Assembly (NCBI RefSeq): GCF_004116495.1
Contig: NZ_PDKC01000003.1
Span: forward strand, 86,391-150,390
Direction: 5' to 3'
From: Arcobacter sp. CECT 8985
GTDB taxonomy: Bacteria; Campylobacterota; Campylobacteria; Campylobacterales; Arcobacteraceae
DNA: 64,000 nucleotides
The notes below the pieces were generated by a model. That model worked only from the letters and a program-made list of their open reading frames with translations, did not search any database and was not told where the DNA came from. The stretch's first letter is position 1, and each line of letters starts with the position of its first letter. Positions 44,587-54,519 of this stretch are shown here, piece by piece. Position numbers and translations under genes: made by a program.

Positions 44587-45528
44587 ATGAAAAAATTAGT
44601 AATTGCGACAAGAAGAAGTAAATTAGCGTTATGGCAAAGTGAATATATTAAAGATAGATTACTTGAATTATACCCAGATATGACAATTGAGTTAAATGAA
44701 ATAGCAACAAAAGCAGATAAAATTTTAGATGTGCCATTGGCAAAAATTGGTGGTAAAGGTTTATTTACAAAAGAGTTAGAAGTTGCACTATTAAACAAAG
44801 AAGCAGATATTGCAGTTCATAGTTTAAAAGATGTTCCAGTTGTATTTGAAGATGGATTTAAACTTGCAGCTGTTACAAAAAGATTTGACCCAAGGGATGC
44901 ATTTTTAAGTGAGAAATACTCTTGTATTGATGAATTGCCACAAGGTGCAGTTGTAGGAACTACAAGTCTTAGAAGAAGAATGGAATTAAAAATGTTAAGA
45001 CCTGATATAAATCTAAAAGATTTAAGAGGTAACATTAATACAAGAATTGCAAAACTAAAAGCAGGTGAGTATGATGCTATTATCTTAGCAGCAACTGGTG
45101 TGCAAAAACTTCAAATTGAAGATGAAGTTAAATATTTTGCACCTATTTCAACTGATAAAATGACTCCTTCAATGGGACAAGCAATTTTGGGAATTGAAAC
45201 TTTAGATAATAAAGAAGTAATTGATATTTTGTCTGCTTTACATGATGAAGATGCACATATTGAAGCTACAATTGAAAGAGATTTTGTAAGAGTTCTTGAA
45301 GGTGGTTGTCAAGTTCCAATTGGTGTAAAAGCAACAATTAGTGAAGATAAAAAGAGTGTAAAAGTTGATGCAATAGTTGGAATGCCAGATGCTAGTGAAT
45401 ATATTCAAGATAGTAAAACTGTTGAAATAGGTAAATTTGAAACAGTTGGAAAAGAAATGGCACAAAAATTCATATCAAAAGGTGCAAAAGAGTTATTAGC
45501 AAAAGCAGAAAAGGTAGCTTTCCAATAA
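44587..45528 (+). CDS. hemC: Hydroxymethylbilane synthase
   Basis: A 313-residue enzyme that polymerises four porphobilinogen units in heme synthesis. The N-terminus LVIATRRSKLALWQ, HSLKDVP, TSLRRRMELK, LRGNINTRIAKL and the dipyrromethane cofactor Cys in LEGGCQVPIG (near 241) are all present. The length is standard. It directly follows the Dsb-like gene, so they share a transcript. Confidence 0.96.
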   Translation: MKKLVIATRRSKLALWQSEYIKDRLLELYPDMTIELNEIATKADKILDVPLAKIGGKGLFTKELEVALLNKEADIAVHSLKDVPVVFEDGFKLAAVTKRFDPRDAFLSEKYSCIDELPQGAVVGTTSLRRRMELKMLRPDINLKDLRGNINTRIAKLKAGEYDAIILAATGVQKLQIEDEVKYFAPISTDKMTPSMGQAILGIETLDNKEVIDILSALHDEDAHIEATIERDFVRVLEGGCQVPIGVKATISEDKKSVKVDAIVGMPDASEYIQDSKTVEIGKFETVGKEMAQKFISKGAKELLAKAEKVAFQ

Positions 45529-45571
45529 ATTATGTATAATTAGTGTACATCTTTTTAAATAGGAGAGCCAT

Positions 45572-46114
45572 ATGAGAATTCATGCAAATGACGCTTTATT
45601 TTGTCTTGTTGATGTACAAGAGAGATTATTCCCGCATATAAAAGAAAATGAGCAGTTGGAAAAAAATCTTTTAACACTTGTTAAAGGTTTACAACTGCAC
45701 GAAATGCCTTTTATTATAAATGAACAATATAAAAAAGGAATAGGTGAGACAATACCAAGTTTAAATGAACTAGTTGAGTCTTATCCTCATTTTGAAAAAA
45801 CTACTTTTTCTTGTTGTAAAAATGAACCAACATTTGAAGCAATAAAAAATCTAAAAAGAAAATTTGTAATTGTTGCAGGTATAGAAACACATGTTTGTGT
45901 ATTACAAACTTGTATTGATTTATTAGAAGCTGGATTACAACCTGTATTAGTTATTGATTGTGTTGGTTCTAGAAAAGAACATGATACAAAAGTAGCAGTA
46001 GATAGATTGATTCAAGCAGGAGTAATTCCTACAACATATGAATCTTTATTATTTGAACTTACAGTAAATGCAAAACATCCAGCATTTAAAGATATATCAA
46101 AATTAGTAAAATAG
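45572..46114 (+). CDS. Isochorismatase-family hydrolase
   Basis: A 180-residue cysteine hydrolase fold. The catalytic Asp is in CLVDVQERL (near 14), and the nucleophile Cys is in AGIETHVCVLQT (near 111), in the family's cis-peptide context. It is close to the YcaC/nicotinamidase-like group, but the substrate is unknown. AGGAGAG lies before the ATG. It is 43 bases after hemC and may be cotranscribed. A weak A/T hairpin overlaps its stop. Confidence 0.85.
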   Translation: MRIHANDALFCLVDVQERLFPHIKENEQLEKNLLTLVKGLQLHEMPFIINEQYKKGIGETIPSLNELVESYPHFEKTTFSCCKNEPTFEAIKNLKRKFVIVAGIETHVCVLQTCIDLLEAGLQPVLVIDCVGSRKEHDTKVAVDRLIQAGVIPTTYESLLFELTVNAKHPAFKDISKLVK

Positions 46115-46139
46115 AATTTTTTCTATTTTACTAACTATT

Positions 46140-47306
46140 TTACGCTTTTATTCTTAGTAAGTATTTACCAAATTTAAATAACCATAATATAAAAAGTAAA
46201 ATCCATAGTGTTGAACTTGCATGTAAAAACATAGTATAAATATTACTATTTAAAATAAAACCAATTGAAGTCATCACTCTTAAAAATAAAACAATTTGTG
46301 TTAATACAAAAAGCAATTTAGTAAATGAATCTGCAACTATTGGTTGAGCTGGTACTGCATGACCTAAGCTAACTCTTGAACCAAATCCAATAAGAAGTGT
46401 AGTAACAAATCCTAAAGCAAAAATATGAAAAGATAATTTAAAGCTATATTCTATAAATATATTTTCTAAAAATAGACAAATATATGCAACTTCAAACCAA
46501 AATAATGCAATACTTAATATGTATAAAATTGCAGGTACTTTTCTAAAAAGGTTTAATTTATAAATTACAAAACCAAAAAAGATTGAACCAAGAAATGATG
46601 TAACACTAATAAATATGCTGTTATTAGTATGCAAAGCAAAACCAGTAGTTATAAGTAATAATATTGATATAGGTTTCACATATTTTGGAAGTTGCCACAT
46701 AGGAACTCTTGTAAATGAAAAAAAGAAAGCAGGAATCATTCTTAATGAAATGATAAATACCATAGATAAAAGATAAGCAAAAAATATCAAATTTGATAGA
46801 TTAGTTGAAAACAGTGCTTCAATTAATAATAAAATCCCACCAAAAAATAAAATAGAGTTTATATATATACTATCTTCTTTTATTATTGCATTTGCATTTT
46901 TTATTATTTCATAAAATAATTTTACAAAATAAAATATAATAAAACTTACAATTATTTTTCCAAATAATTCATTTACAAATAGTGCAATTATTAAGCCTAA
47001 TTGATAAAATATCCATGAATATATGTATTTATTTTTTGCTATTACAGCTGTTGAGTTATATTTTGGCATTACAGTTATTAAAAAGCCTAAAAAAGCATTT
47101 GTAAAAAGTGCATAATTTAATCCAAATCCATGAATTAAACTAAAATCAAAATTACCAATACCTATAAATGTAAATAGTGTTAAAGTCATAACAAGCAGTG
47201 CAAAAAATATTGCAGATGAGAAAAACATTTGATGAGGTTGTGAAGTAAATCTTCCCCACCAAGTTTTTTCAATAATTGGTTGGTTAGGAGCTGTATTAAA
47301 TTGCAT
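46140..47306 (-). CDS. nnrS: NnrS family heme-copper membrane protein
   Basis: A 388-residue membrane protein with about 12 hydrophobic segments. It shows the NnrS marks: RPHQ-like SQPHQMFF near 25, a His in LIHGFGLNYALF, and FGSRVSLGHAV near 325. NnrS binds heme and copper and protects cells from nitric oxide stress. AAAGGATGA precedes the ATG. A perfect FNR-type palindrome upstream (47357-47370) indicates control by low oxygen or nitrogen oxides. It is transcribed alone. Confidence 0.9.
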   Translation of the reverse strand: MQFNTAPNQPIIEKTWWGRFTSQPHQMFFSSAIFFALLVMTLTLFTFIGIGNFDFSLIHGFGLNYALFTNAFLGFLITVMPKYNSTAVIAKNKYIYSWIFYQLGLIIALFVNELFGKIIVSFIIFYFVKLFYEIIKNANAIIKEDSIYINSILFFGGILLLIEALFSTNLSNLIFFAYLLSMVFIISLRMIPAFFFSFTRVPMWQLPKYVKPISILLLITTGFALHTNNSIFISVTSFLGSIFFGFVIYKLNLFRKVPAILYILSIALFWFEVAYICLFLENIFIEYSFKLSFHIFALGFVTTLLIGFGSRVSLGHAVPAQPIVADSFTKLLFVLTQIVLFLRVMTSIGFILNSNIYTMFLHASSTLWILLFILWLFKFGKYLLRIKA

Positions 47307-47356
47307 ATGTCATCCTTTGTTTTTAGGAAGTATGACATAACAAGAAGTTCTAATCA

Positions 47357-47370
47357 TTGATTAATATCAA
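47357..47370 (-). promoter_or_regulatory. FNR/CRP-type operator of nnrS
   Basis: The sequence TTGATTAATATCAA matches the FNR consensus TTGAT-N4-ATCAA perfectly and extends as an 18-bp palindrome (47355-47372). Its centre lies 32 bases before a CATACT -10-like box (47329-47334), the class II activator spacing. The only nearby start in that direction is nnrS. Confidence 0.7.
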
Positions 47371-47376
47371 TGCTAA

Positions 47377-47400
47377 AAGTAGTGAAAAGATTCACTACTT
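47377..47400 (-). terminator. Terminator of the prp operon
   Basis: A perfect 10-bp stem AAGTAGTGAA/TTCACTACTT with a four-base loop, ten bases past the prpF stop. It is followed leftward by TTTTAGC. It separates prpF from the nnrS operator. Confidence 0.6.
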
Positions 47401-47410
47401 ATATTTAAAA

Positions 47411-48586
47411 TTATTTCATTGTATCAGCAGGTACATGTACAAAGCCATCCATGATAACTCTTGCACTTCTACTCATACTAGCTTTTTCTACTTTGTATTT
47501 ACCGTTGTTTTGGCTTAATATTGCACCAACTTTTAGCGTTCCAGATGGATGCCCAAAAGTTACATTATCTTTTTCTTCAGCACCTGCAGCTATATTTACT
47601 AAAGTTCCAGGAACACAAGCTGCAACACCAATGGCAACTGAAGCTGTACCCATCATAGCATGATGTAATTGTCCCATAGATAAAGCTCTAACATTTAAAT
47701 CAATATCAGATGTAGTAATTTGTTTACCACTTGATGCTGTATATTCTTGTGGTTTAGAAACAAAAGCAATTTTTGGAGTATGTGCTCTTGTTTGTGCTTC
47801 TTTAATATCAGAAATTAATCCCATTTTTATAGCACCATAAGCTCTAATTGTTTCAAATTTTTTTAAAGCTTCTTCATCTGAATTAATATCAGGTTGTAGC
47901 TCTGTTCCTTTATATCCTAATTCATCTGCATTTAAAAAGATTGTAGGAATACCAGCAGTAATCATAGTTGCTTTAAAAGTTCCAATTCCTGGAACTTCTA
48001 AATCATCAATTAAATTACCAGTTGGAAAAAGCTCTTCACTTGGATCAACTGGTTCTACAAATTCTAATTTTATTTCAGCCGCAGGAAACGCAACACCATC
48101 AATTTCATAATCGCCAATCTCTTGTACAACTCCATTTTTAATAGGAACATAGCAAAGAATTGTTTTTTTAATATTTGCTTGCCAAATCTTAACACAACAA
48201 ATTCCTTCTTGGGGCACATTATCTACTAAACCACTTTTTATTGCAAATGGTCCAACAGCACTTGATAAGTTTCCACAATTTCCTGACCAATCCATAAATG
48301 GTTTATCAATTGATACTTGTCCAAAATAATAATCCACATCATGGTCATCTTTTTGACTTTTACCTACAAGAACAGTTTTAGAAGTACTAGAAGTTGCTCC
48401 TCCCATTCCATCTATTTGTTTGCCATATGGATCAGGGCTTCCAACAACTCTTAATAAAAGTTTGTCTTTTGCCTCTTGATTATTTTGTGCTTCAAGTGGT
48501 AAATCTTTTATATTAAAAAATGTACCTTTACTTGTACCACCACGCATATAAGTGGCTTTTACAGTGATTTGTGACTCATAACTCAT
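47411..48586 (-). CDS. prpF: 2-methylaconitate cis-trans isomerase PrpF
   Basis: The start is ATG 48586 with AAAGGA before it; ATG 48610 lies before that site. The 391-residue protein of the PrpF fold has KATYMRGGTSKGTFF, DGMGGATSSTSK, WSGNCGNLSSAVG and GHPSGTLKVGA, all typical. It isomerises the product of AcnD so that aconitase can use it in the methylcitrate cycle. It starts ten bases after acnD. The pair AcnD-PrpF replaces PrpD. Confidence 0.94.
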   Translation of the reverse strand: MSYESQITVKATYMRGGTSKGTFFNIKDLPLEAQNNQEAKDKLLLRVVGSPDPYGKQIDGMGGATSSTSKTVLVGKSQKDDHDVDYYFGQVSIDKPFMDWSGNCGNLSSAVGPFAIKSGLVDNVPQEGICCVKIWQANIKKTILCYVPIKNGVVQEIGDYEIDGVAFPAAEIKLEFVEPVDPSEELFPTGNLIDDLEVPGIGTFKATMITAGIPTIFLNADELGYKGTELQPDINSDEEALKKFETIRAYGAIKMGLISDIKEAQTRAHTPKIAFVSKPQEYTASSGKQITTSDIDLNVRALSMGQLHHAMMGTASVAIGVAACVPGTLVNIAAGAEEKDNVTFGHPSGTLKVGAILSQNNGKYKVEKASMSRSARVIMDGFVHVPADTMK

Positions 48587-48596
48587 TACTATTCCT

Positions 48597-51188
48597 TTAG
48601 CTATTTGCAATTACATCTTTTGCAAATTTTTGTAAAATACCACCAGCTTTATAAACTTCAACTTCAGCACTTGTATCTAATCTACAAGTAACAGGAATTT
48701 CAACTTTTACACCATTTGCTTTTGTCATAAGAACTGTTAAATCACATCTAGGAGTTATTTTTCCTACAATTTCAAAAGTTTCTGTTCCTTCAATATTGTA
48801 AGTGTGTCTTGTATCTCCATCTTTAAATTGTAATGGTAAAACACCCATTCCTACTAAGTTTGTTCTATGAATTCTTTCAATAGATTCAGCAATTACAACT
48901 TCAACCCCAGCAAGTCTTACACCTTTAGCAGCCCAATCTCTTGAACTTCCTTGTCCATAGTTTGTACCTGCAATTATAATAAGACCTTGTTTTCTGTTTC
49001 TATAAGTCTCTATTGCTTCCCACATTCTAGATTCAGTACCTTCTGGCATAATCTTAGTTAAGCTTCCTTGTTTTACATTTCCATTTTCATCTTTAACCAT
49101 TTCATTAAATAGTTTTGGATTTGCTAATGTTGCTCTTGAAGCAGTATTGTGATCACCTCTATGTGTTGCATAAGAGTTTAAATCTTCAATTGGTAATCCC
49201 ATTTTTATACAATATTCACCTGATGCACTATCTGGTAAAATTGCATTTGAAGGAGATAAGTGATCTGTTGTAATATTATCTGGGAATACACCTAATGGTC
49301 TTAAATCTTTAAGTGCTGGCATACTCATAAACTCATCATTCCAATATGGTGGTTTTTGAATATATGTTGATTTTTTATTCCATTTATAAAATGGTTCAAC
49401 TTTTATATTTTCAAGTGGATTTCTTGCAAACATTGGATCATATACTTCATTAAACATTTCAGGTTTAACAGATGATTCAATAACTGCATCAATCTCTTCA
49501 TCACTTGGCCATAAATCTTTTAATTTAATATCATTGCCATCTTTATCTTTACCTAAAACACCATTTTCAATATCAAATCTAATACTTCCAGCAAGTGCAT
49601 ATGCAATAACAAGTGGAGGTGAAGCTAAAAATGCCTCTTTTACATATGGATGAATTCTTCCATCAAAGTTTCTATTTCCTGATAATACTGCAGTGGTATA
49701 AATATCATTGTCAACAGCTTCTTTTTGAATAGCTGGATCAAGTGCCCCACTCATACCATTACAAGTAGTACAAGCAAAACCTACAATACCAAATCCAAGT
49801 TTTTCAAGCTCTGGTAATAATTTTGCTTCTTTTAAATAAGTTTGTGCAACTTTTGAACCAGGTGCAAGGGAAGATTTAACCCATGGTTTTCTACTTAATC
49901 CCAATTCATTTGCTTTTTTAGCTAATAATCCAGCTGCCACAACATTTCTAGGATTTGAAGTATTTGTACATGAAGTAATAGCTGCAATTAAAATTGCACC
50001 ATCAGGCATTTTATCACCTTCTTGAACAAAGTCTTTTATAATACCTTCTTGTTTTAAAGTTGAAGTAGGTACAAGTTTATGTGGTTTTGATGGACCTGCT
50101 AAACTTCTTGTAACTGAACTTAAATCAAAAGTTAAAGTTTTTGCATATGTTGCATTTTTGAATTGGTCTGCCCATAAACCATTTGCTTTAGCATACTTTT
50201 CAACTAATTCAACTTGTTTTGGTTCTCTACCTGTTAATTTTAAATAATCAATTGTTTGTTCATCAATTCCAAACATAGCTGCACTTGCACCATATTCAGG
50301 AGTCATATTTGAAATAGTTGCTCTATCTCCTAAGTTTAGATATTTTACACCTTCACCAAAGAACTCTAAATATGCAGAGATTACACCTTGCTCTCTTAAA
50401 AATGAAGTTAAAGATAGTGCAATATCAGTTGCAGTGATTCCAGCTGCTCTTTTACCAATAATTTCAACTCCGATGATTTCTGGAACTCTCATAAAAGATG
50501 GATTTCCCAACATTACATTTTCTGCTTCTAATCCACCAACACCAACTGCAATAACTCCAAGTGCATCAACATGAGGAGTATGTGAATCAGTTCCTACTAA
50601 TGTATCTGGACTTGCAATACCATCATTTAAATGTACAACTGGAGACATTTTTTCTAGGTTTATTTGGTGCATAATTCCATTTCCAGGAGGAATTACATCT
50701 ACATTATTAAATGCCTCTTTAGTCCAGTTAATAAAGTGAAATCTATCTGCATTTCTTCTATCTTCGATATCTCTATTTTTTTGAAATGCTTCTGGATCAT
50801 ATCCTCCACATTCAACTGCAAGTGAGTGATCAACAATAAGTTGAGTAGGAACTACAGGGTTTACTTTATCAGGGTTTCCACCTTTTGCAGCAACTGCTTC
50901 TCTAAGTCCTGCAAGATCAACAAAAGCAGTTAAACCTAAAATATCATGACATATAACTCTACTTGGGTACCAAGGGAAATCTTTGTCCGTTCTTTTTTCA
51001 ATTAGTTGAATAAGTGAATCTTCTAAGTCTTCACTTGGGCATTTTCTAATTAAGTTTTCTGCTAAAACTCTTGAAGTATAATTTAACTTTTCAAAAGAAC
51101 CTTCTTGTATATCTTCAACTGCACTTTTTACATCATAATATTTTACATCTAAATTATCTAATTGTTTAAGATATTTTTCATTATTCAT
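48597..51188 (-). CDS. acnD: Fe-S-dependent 2-methylcitrate dehydratase AcnD
   Basis: The start is ATG 51188 after AGGA, giving 863 residues, the usual AcnD length. An upstream ATG at 51239 would add 17 residues lying in a hairpin. It is an aconitase-fold enzyme: VGTDSHTPHVDALG, the cluster cysteines in AITSCTNTSNP and ACTTCNGMSG, and the swivelling domain with TNYGQGSSRDWAAKG. It dehydrates 2-methylcitrate. A stem-loop lies between prpC and this gene. It could be confused with AcnA, but the prpF neighbour settles the call. Confidence 0.93.
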   Translation of the reverse strand: MNNEKYLKQLDNLDVKYYDVKSAVEDIQEGSFEKLNYTSRVLAENLIRKCPSEDLEDSLIQLIEKRTDKDFPWYPSRVICHDILGLTAFVDLAGLREAVAAKGGNPDKVNPVVPTQLIVDHSLAVECGGYDPEAFQKNRDIEDRRNADRFHFINWTKEAFNNVDVIPPGNGIMHQINLEKMSPVVHLNDGIASPDTLVGTDSHTPHVDALGVIAVGVGGLEAENVMLGNPSFMRVPEIIGVEIIGKRAAGITATDIALSLTSFLREQGVISAYLEFFGEGVKYLNLGDRATISNMTPEYGASAAMFGIDEQTIDYLKLTGREPKQVELVEKYAKANGLWADQFKNATYAKTLTFDLSSVTRSLAGPSKPHKLVPTSTLKQEGIIKDFVQEGDKMPDGAILIAAITSCTNTSNPRNVVAAGLLAKKANELGLSRKPWVKSSLAPGSKVAQTYLKEAKLLPELEKLGFGIVGFACTTCNGMSGALDPAIQKEAVDNDIYTTAVLSGNRNFDGRIHPYVKEAFLASPPLVIAYALAGSIRFDIENGVLGKDKDGNDIKLKDLWPSDEEIDAVIESSVKPEMFNEVYDPMFARNPLENIKVEPFYKWNKKSTYIQKPPYWNDEFMSMPALKDLRPLGVFPDNITTDHLSPSNAILPDSASGEYCIKMGLPIEDLNSYATHRGDHNTASRATLANPKLFNEMVKDENGNVKQGSLTKIMPEGTESRMWEAIETYRNRKQGLIIIAGTNYGQGSSRDWAAKGVRLAGVEVVIAESIERIHRTNLVGMGVLPLQFKDGDTRHTYNIEGTETFEIVGKITPRCDLTVLMTKANGVKVEIPVTCRLDTSAEVEVYKAGGILQKFAKDVIANS

Positions 51189-51215
51189 ATTAATATATCC
51201 TATTTTAAATTTAAA

Positions 51216-51243
51216 AGGATTGCCTATAACTATAGACAATCCT
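51216..51243 (-). terminator. Intercistronic stem-loop between prpC and acnD
   Basis: A 13-bp stem with one mismatch (51216-51228 with 51231-51243) and a TTTTAAATTT tail in the minus direction. It lies between two genes of one operon, so it is likely a partial terminator or processing site. A shorter hairpin (TTAGTGA/TCACTAA at 51274-51291) lies closer to prpC. Confidence 0.5.
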
Positions 51244-51301
51244 ATATTTTGCTAAACTTAGCACTATTTTTATTTAGTGAAAAGTCACTAATTTGATGAT
51301 T

Positions 51302-52447
51302 TTATCTTTCTTCTAATGGAACAAATTTTAAATTTTCAGGTCCTGTATAATTTGCAGAAGGTCTGATGATTTTACCATCTTCTCTTTGTTCAATTACGTG
51401 TGCACCCCATCCTGTAACTCTTGAAATAACAAATATTGGAGTAAACATATCAGTTGGAATTCCCATTTGATTATAAGATACTGCAGAGAACCAATCAAGA
51501 TTTGGAAACATTTTCTTTTGTTCCCACATAATTGACTCAATTCTTTCTGCTACATCATACATTAACATGTCATTGTTTTCTTCTGAAAGTCTTCTAGCAA
51601 CTTCTTTAATTACTACATTTCTTGGATCACTTGTAGTATAAACTGGGTGTCCAAATCCAATAATAATCTCTTTTCTTGCCATTCTTTCTTTGATATCTTT
51701 TTGGGCTTCATCAGCACTTGAATATCTTTCTTGAATTCTAAATGCAACTTCATTTGCTCCACCATGTTTTGGACCTCTTAATGCTCCAATAGAACCAGTT
51801 ATACATGAGAACATATCTGAATTTGTTCCAGCAATTACTCTTGAAGTAAATGTTGATGCATTAAATTCATGCTCTGCATATAAGATTAGTGAAGTATGCA
51901 TTGCTTTTACCCAAGATTCTCTTGGTTTTTCACCATGTAATAGATGTAAGAAATGTCCACCGATTGTATCATCATCAGTTACAACATCAATTCTTTTTCC
52001 ATTAAATGCGTAGTGATACCAATAAGTTAACATCGAACCAAAACAAGCCATTAATTTATCAATTATATTTTGAGCTTCTTCTTTAGGATGAGCTTCATCT
52101 TCAGACATAATTGCTCCAAGAACAGAACAACCAGTTCTCATAACATCCATTGGATGGGCAGTTTTTGGTAGTTGTTCCAAAGCAACTTTTACGCCATCTG
52201 GTAAATCTCTCATTCCTTTTAGTTTTTCTTTATACGCTTTTAATTCTTCTTTATTAGGTAGCTTTTCATGTACTATTAAATATGCAATTTCTTCAAATTC
52301 TGAATTGTCAGCAAACTCTAAAATATCATAACCTCTATAGTGAAGATCATTTCCTGTTTTACCAACTGTACAAATTGCAGTATTACCTGCTGCATGTCCA
52401 GATAATGCAACTGATTTTTTTGGTTTAAATCCTGTATTAGTACTCAT
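51302..52447 (-). CDS. prpC: 2-methylcitrate synthase
   Basis: A 381-residue citrate synthase-family enzyme that condenses propionyl-CoA with oxaloacetate. Catalytic residues are in [14 protein letters not shown] [25 protein letters not shown] and the C-terminal [10 protein letters not shown]. The short length and its position between prpB and acnD favour methylcitrate synthase over citrate synthase. The start ATG follows AAGGAGAA. It comes 36 bases after prpB. Confidence 0.94.
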   Translation of the reverse strand: MSTNTGFKPKKSVALSGHAAGNTAICTVGKTGNDLHYRGYDILEFADNSEFEEIAYLIVHEKLPNKEELKAYKEKLKGMRDLPDGVKVALEQLPKTAHPMDVMRTGCSVLGAIMSEDEAHPKEEAQNIIDKLMACFGSMLTYWYHYAFNGKRIDVVTDDDTIGGHFLHLLHGEKPRESWVKAMHTSLILYAEHEFNASTFTSRVIAGTNSDMFSCITGSIGALRGPKHGGANEVAFRIQERYSSADEAQKDIKERMARKEIIIGFGHPVYTTSDPRNVVIKEVARRLSEENNDMLMYDVAERIESIMWEQKKMFPNLDWFSAVSYNQMGIPTDMFTPIFVISRVTGWGAHVIEQREDGKIIRPSANYTGPENLKFVPLEER

Positions 52448-52483
52448 TTTTTCTCCTTAATCTAGTGTTATTAATTGATATTA

Positions 52484-53362
52484 TTATTTGCTTTTAGCAA
52501 AAAGTTCATCCATTTTTTGCTCATATTTATGATAATCTAACATATCATAAAGCTCCATTCTTGTTTGCATCGTATCAAGAACTCCCTCTTGAGTTCCCTT
52601 TTCTCTTAATTCTTGATATACATTTAATGCAGCTTTATTCATCGCTCTAAATGCTGATAATGGATAAAGAACCATATCAATTCCAACACTTCCAAGTTCT
52701 TCAACTGTGAACATTGGAGTTGCACCAAATTCAGTAATATTTGCTAATACTGGTACATTTATTGCATTTGTAAACTCTTGGTACTCTTTTAAAGTATGAA
52801 TTGCTTCAGCAAAAATTGCATCTGCTCCAGCTTCAACATATGCTTTTGCTCTAGCAATTGCAGATTCTTGACCTTCACTTGCGTGAGCATCAGTTCTTGC
52901 AATAATATAAAAATCAGGATCTAAATCTTTTTTTGCATCAACTGCAGCTGTAATTCTGTCACACATCTCTTGTGTTGATACTAACTCTTTATTTGGTCTG
53001 TGTCCACATCTTTTTGCCGCAACTTGATCTTCTATATGTAATCCAGCAGCTCCAGCTCTAATAAACTCTTTTACTGTTCTTGCGACATTAAATGCATGTC
53101 CCCATCCAGTATCTGCATCAACAATTAAAGGAGTATCACAAATTGAAGTAATTCTTCTAATATCAATACATACATCTTCAATCATTGTCATACCTAAATC
53201 TGGTAAACCATAAGAAGCATTTGCAACACCTCCACCAGAAATGTAAATAGCTTTAAAACCTACTCTTGTAGCTTGTAATGCTTGGTAAGCATTTATTGTG
53301 CCTACAATTTGTAGTGGAGTTTCTTCTTTTAATGCCTCTCTAAATTTTTTTCCTGCGCTCAT
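52484..53362 (-). CDS. prpB: 2-methylisocitrate lyase
   Basis: A 292-residue PEP mutase/isocitrate lyase-fold enzyme that splits methylisocitrate into pyruvate and succinate. [18 protein letters not shown], the metal-binding [11 protein letters not shown] and the catalytic loop [13 protein letters not shown] are intact. The length is standard. It is the first gene of the prpB-prpC-acnD-prpF operon. Its promoter lies in the 178-base divergent gap with repeated TGTAYAAT-like sites. AAGGAAGGA lies upstream of the ATG. Confidence 0.95.
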   Translation of the reverse strand: MSAGKKFREALKEETPLQIVGTINAYQALQATRVGFKAIYISGGGVANASYGLPDLGMTMIEDVCIDIRRITSICDTPLIVDADTGWGHAFNVARTVKEFIRAGAAGLHIEDQVAAKRCGHRPNKELVSTQEMCDRITAAVDAKKDLDPDFYIIARTDAHASEGQESAIARAKAYVEAGADAIFAEAIHTLKEYQEFTNAINVPVLANITEFGATPMFTVEELGSVGIDMVLYPLSAFRAMNKAALNVYQELREKGTQEGVLDTMQTRMELYDMLDYHKYEQKMDELFAKSK

Positions 53363-53384
53363 ATAATAGTCCTTCCTTTATATT

Positions 53385-53511
53385 TTATACATTAATTATA
53401 CATCATTGAATAAATTAAAGATTGTATAATTTTTGTAAGAGAAAACTCAATTTTTTTACAAAAAAGTAAAAAATGTACAATATTTGTTTTTATGTTTAAG
53501 AATAGTACAAT
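53385..53511. promoter_or_regulatory. Cluster of repeated TGTAYAAT-like sites, candidate operator
   Basis: Five similar sites lie in the prpB-regulator gap: AATGTATAA (complement of 53385-53393), ATGTATAAT (complement of 53395-53403), ATTGTATAAT (53421-53430), ATGTACAAT (53473-53481) and TAGTACAAT (53503-53511). The first two are ten bases apart. They flank both divergent promoters, as expected for sites of the adjacent regulator. A/T richness makes some of the similarity cheap, so this remains a candidate. Confidence 0.5.
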
Positions 53512-53540
53512 AAATGATAAATTTTACTAAGGGAAGAGTA

Positions 53541-54518
53541 ATGTCATTTAAAACAGGAATAGAAAAGATAATTGAAATATATAAAAGATCTCATTTAAGT
53601 ATATCAAAATTTTCATCATTAATTCAAAAAGATAGAAGAACTGTTACTTCTTGGGTAGATGGATTAACCGATGTTGAACCAAATGATGAAGTAAAAAAAA
53701 GAATCTGTAGTTTATTTAGATATCCTGATTATATTTGGGAATCTGGATGTAGCGGTGATGAGTTTCTTAAATCAATTACTCAAATTCCTCAAAAAGAAGT
53801 AAGAATAATAGATGAGGATTATCAAGGAAGACTCAAATATATAATGGATGTGGAAAAAAACAGAAGATTTGTTATTCAAGCACAATTTCCTGGACCAATG
53901 TATAGAGATACTGCTGTTCAAAGTGTTTTTAGAAATAGAACAGATAAAAATATTGAAGATTTAAAACAAAAAAGAATTGATCAAATGCTAAGATATGATT
54001 ATGATACAACAGAGTGGTATTCAATCAAATCAATTCTTAGTTTTTGTTATGCAAAAATTGGTAACTTTTTTACAAAAGAGGAAAAAATAAAAATATTAGA
54101 ACTAATTTATGAGTTATTTAATAATAACTATAATAAAAAGCTTTTTTTCTTTGATTCTTTTTCAAGAAAAATATATGGAATGGAAACAACATATATTTCA
54201 ATAAATGTAAAACAAAAAATTCTATTTTTTAAATCACCAATAGAATCAGTATTTATTGAAATAAGAAATAGAAGTTTAGTTGAGAGAATGCACAGATATT
54301 ATTCTTCTCCCATTGAAGCACCAAGTCATGTTAATTTTTTAGAATCAGTTAAAATTATTAAGATTTTACAAGATGCATTAAAGTACAATAATACTTTAGC
54401 ACAAGCTTATGAAACAATAAACAGAACAACAGATTATGGTGAGCTTTTTTATCATAACTTATCAGTTGACTTACAAAAAGAGGTGACTCCTCCAAAACCA
54501 GGACAAAGAAGGAATTAA
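53541..54518 (+). CDS. Divergent regulator of the prp operon, unfamiliar family
   Basis: The start is ATG 53541 after GGGAAGAG; a weaker start lies at 53514. The 325-residue protein has a helix-turn-helix-like segment at about 18-42 (LSISKFSSLIQKDRRTVTSW). No sigma-54 (PrpR), GntR or LysR features are seen, so it is not one of the usual propionate regulators. The middle and C-terminal parts (RRFVIQAQFPGPMYRD, FFKSPIESVFIEIRN) may form a sensor domain. The divergent position points to regulation of prpBC-acnD-prpF. The exporter gene follows after one base. Confidence 0.65.
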   Translation: MSFKTGIEKIIEIYKRSHLSISKFSSLIQKDRRTVTSWVDGLTDVEPNDEVKKRICSLFRYPDYIWESGCSGDEFLKSITQIPQKEVRIIDEDYQGRLKYIMDVEKNRRFVIQAQFPGPMYRDTAVQSVFRNRTDKNIEDLKQKRIDQMLRYDYDTTEWYSIKSILSFCYAKIGNFFTKEEKIKILELIYELFNNNYNKKLFFFDSFSRKIYGMETTYISINVKQKILFFKSPIESVFIEIRNRSLVERMHRYYSSPIEAPSHVNFLESVKIIKILQDALKYNNTLAQAYETINRTTDYGELFYHNLSVDLQKEVTPPKPGQRRN

Positions 54519-54519
54519 T

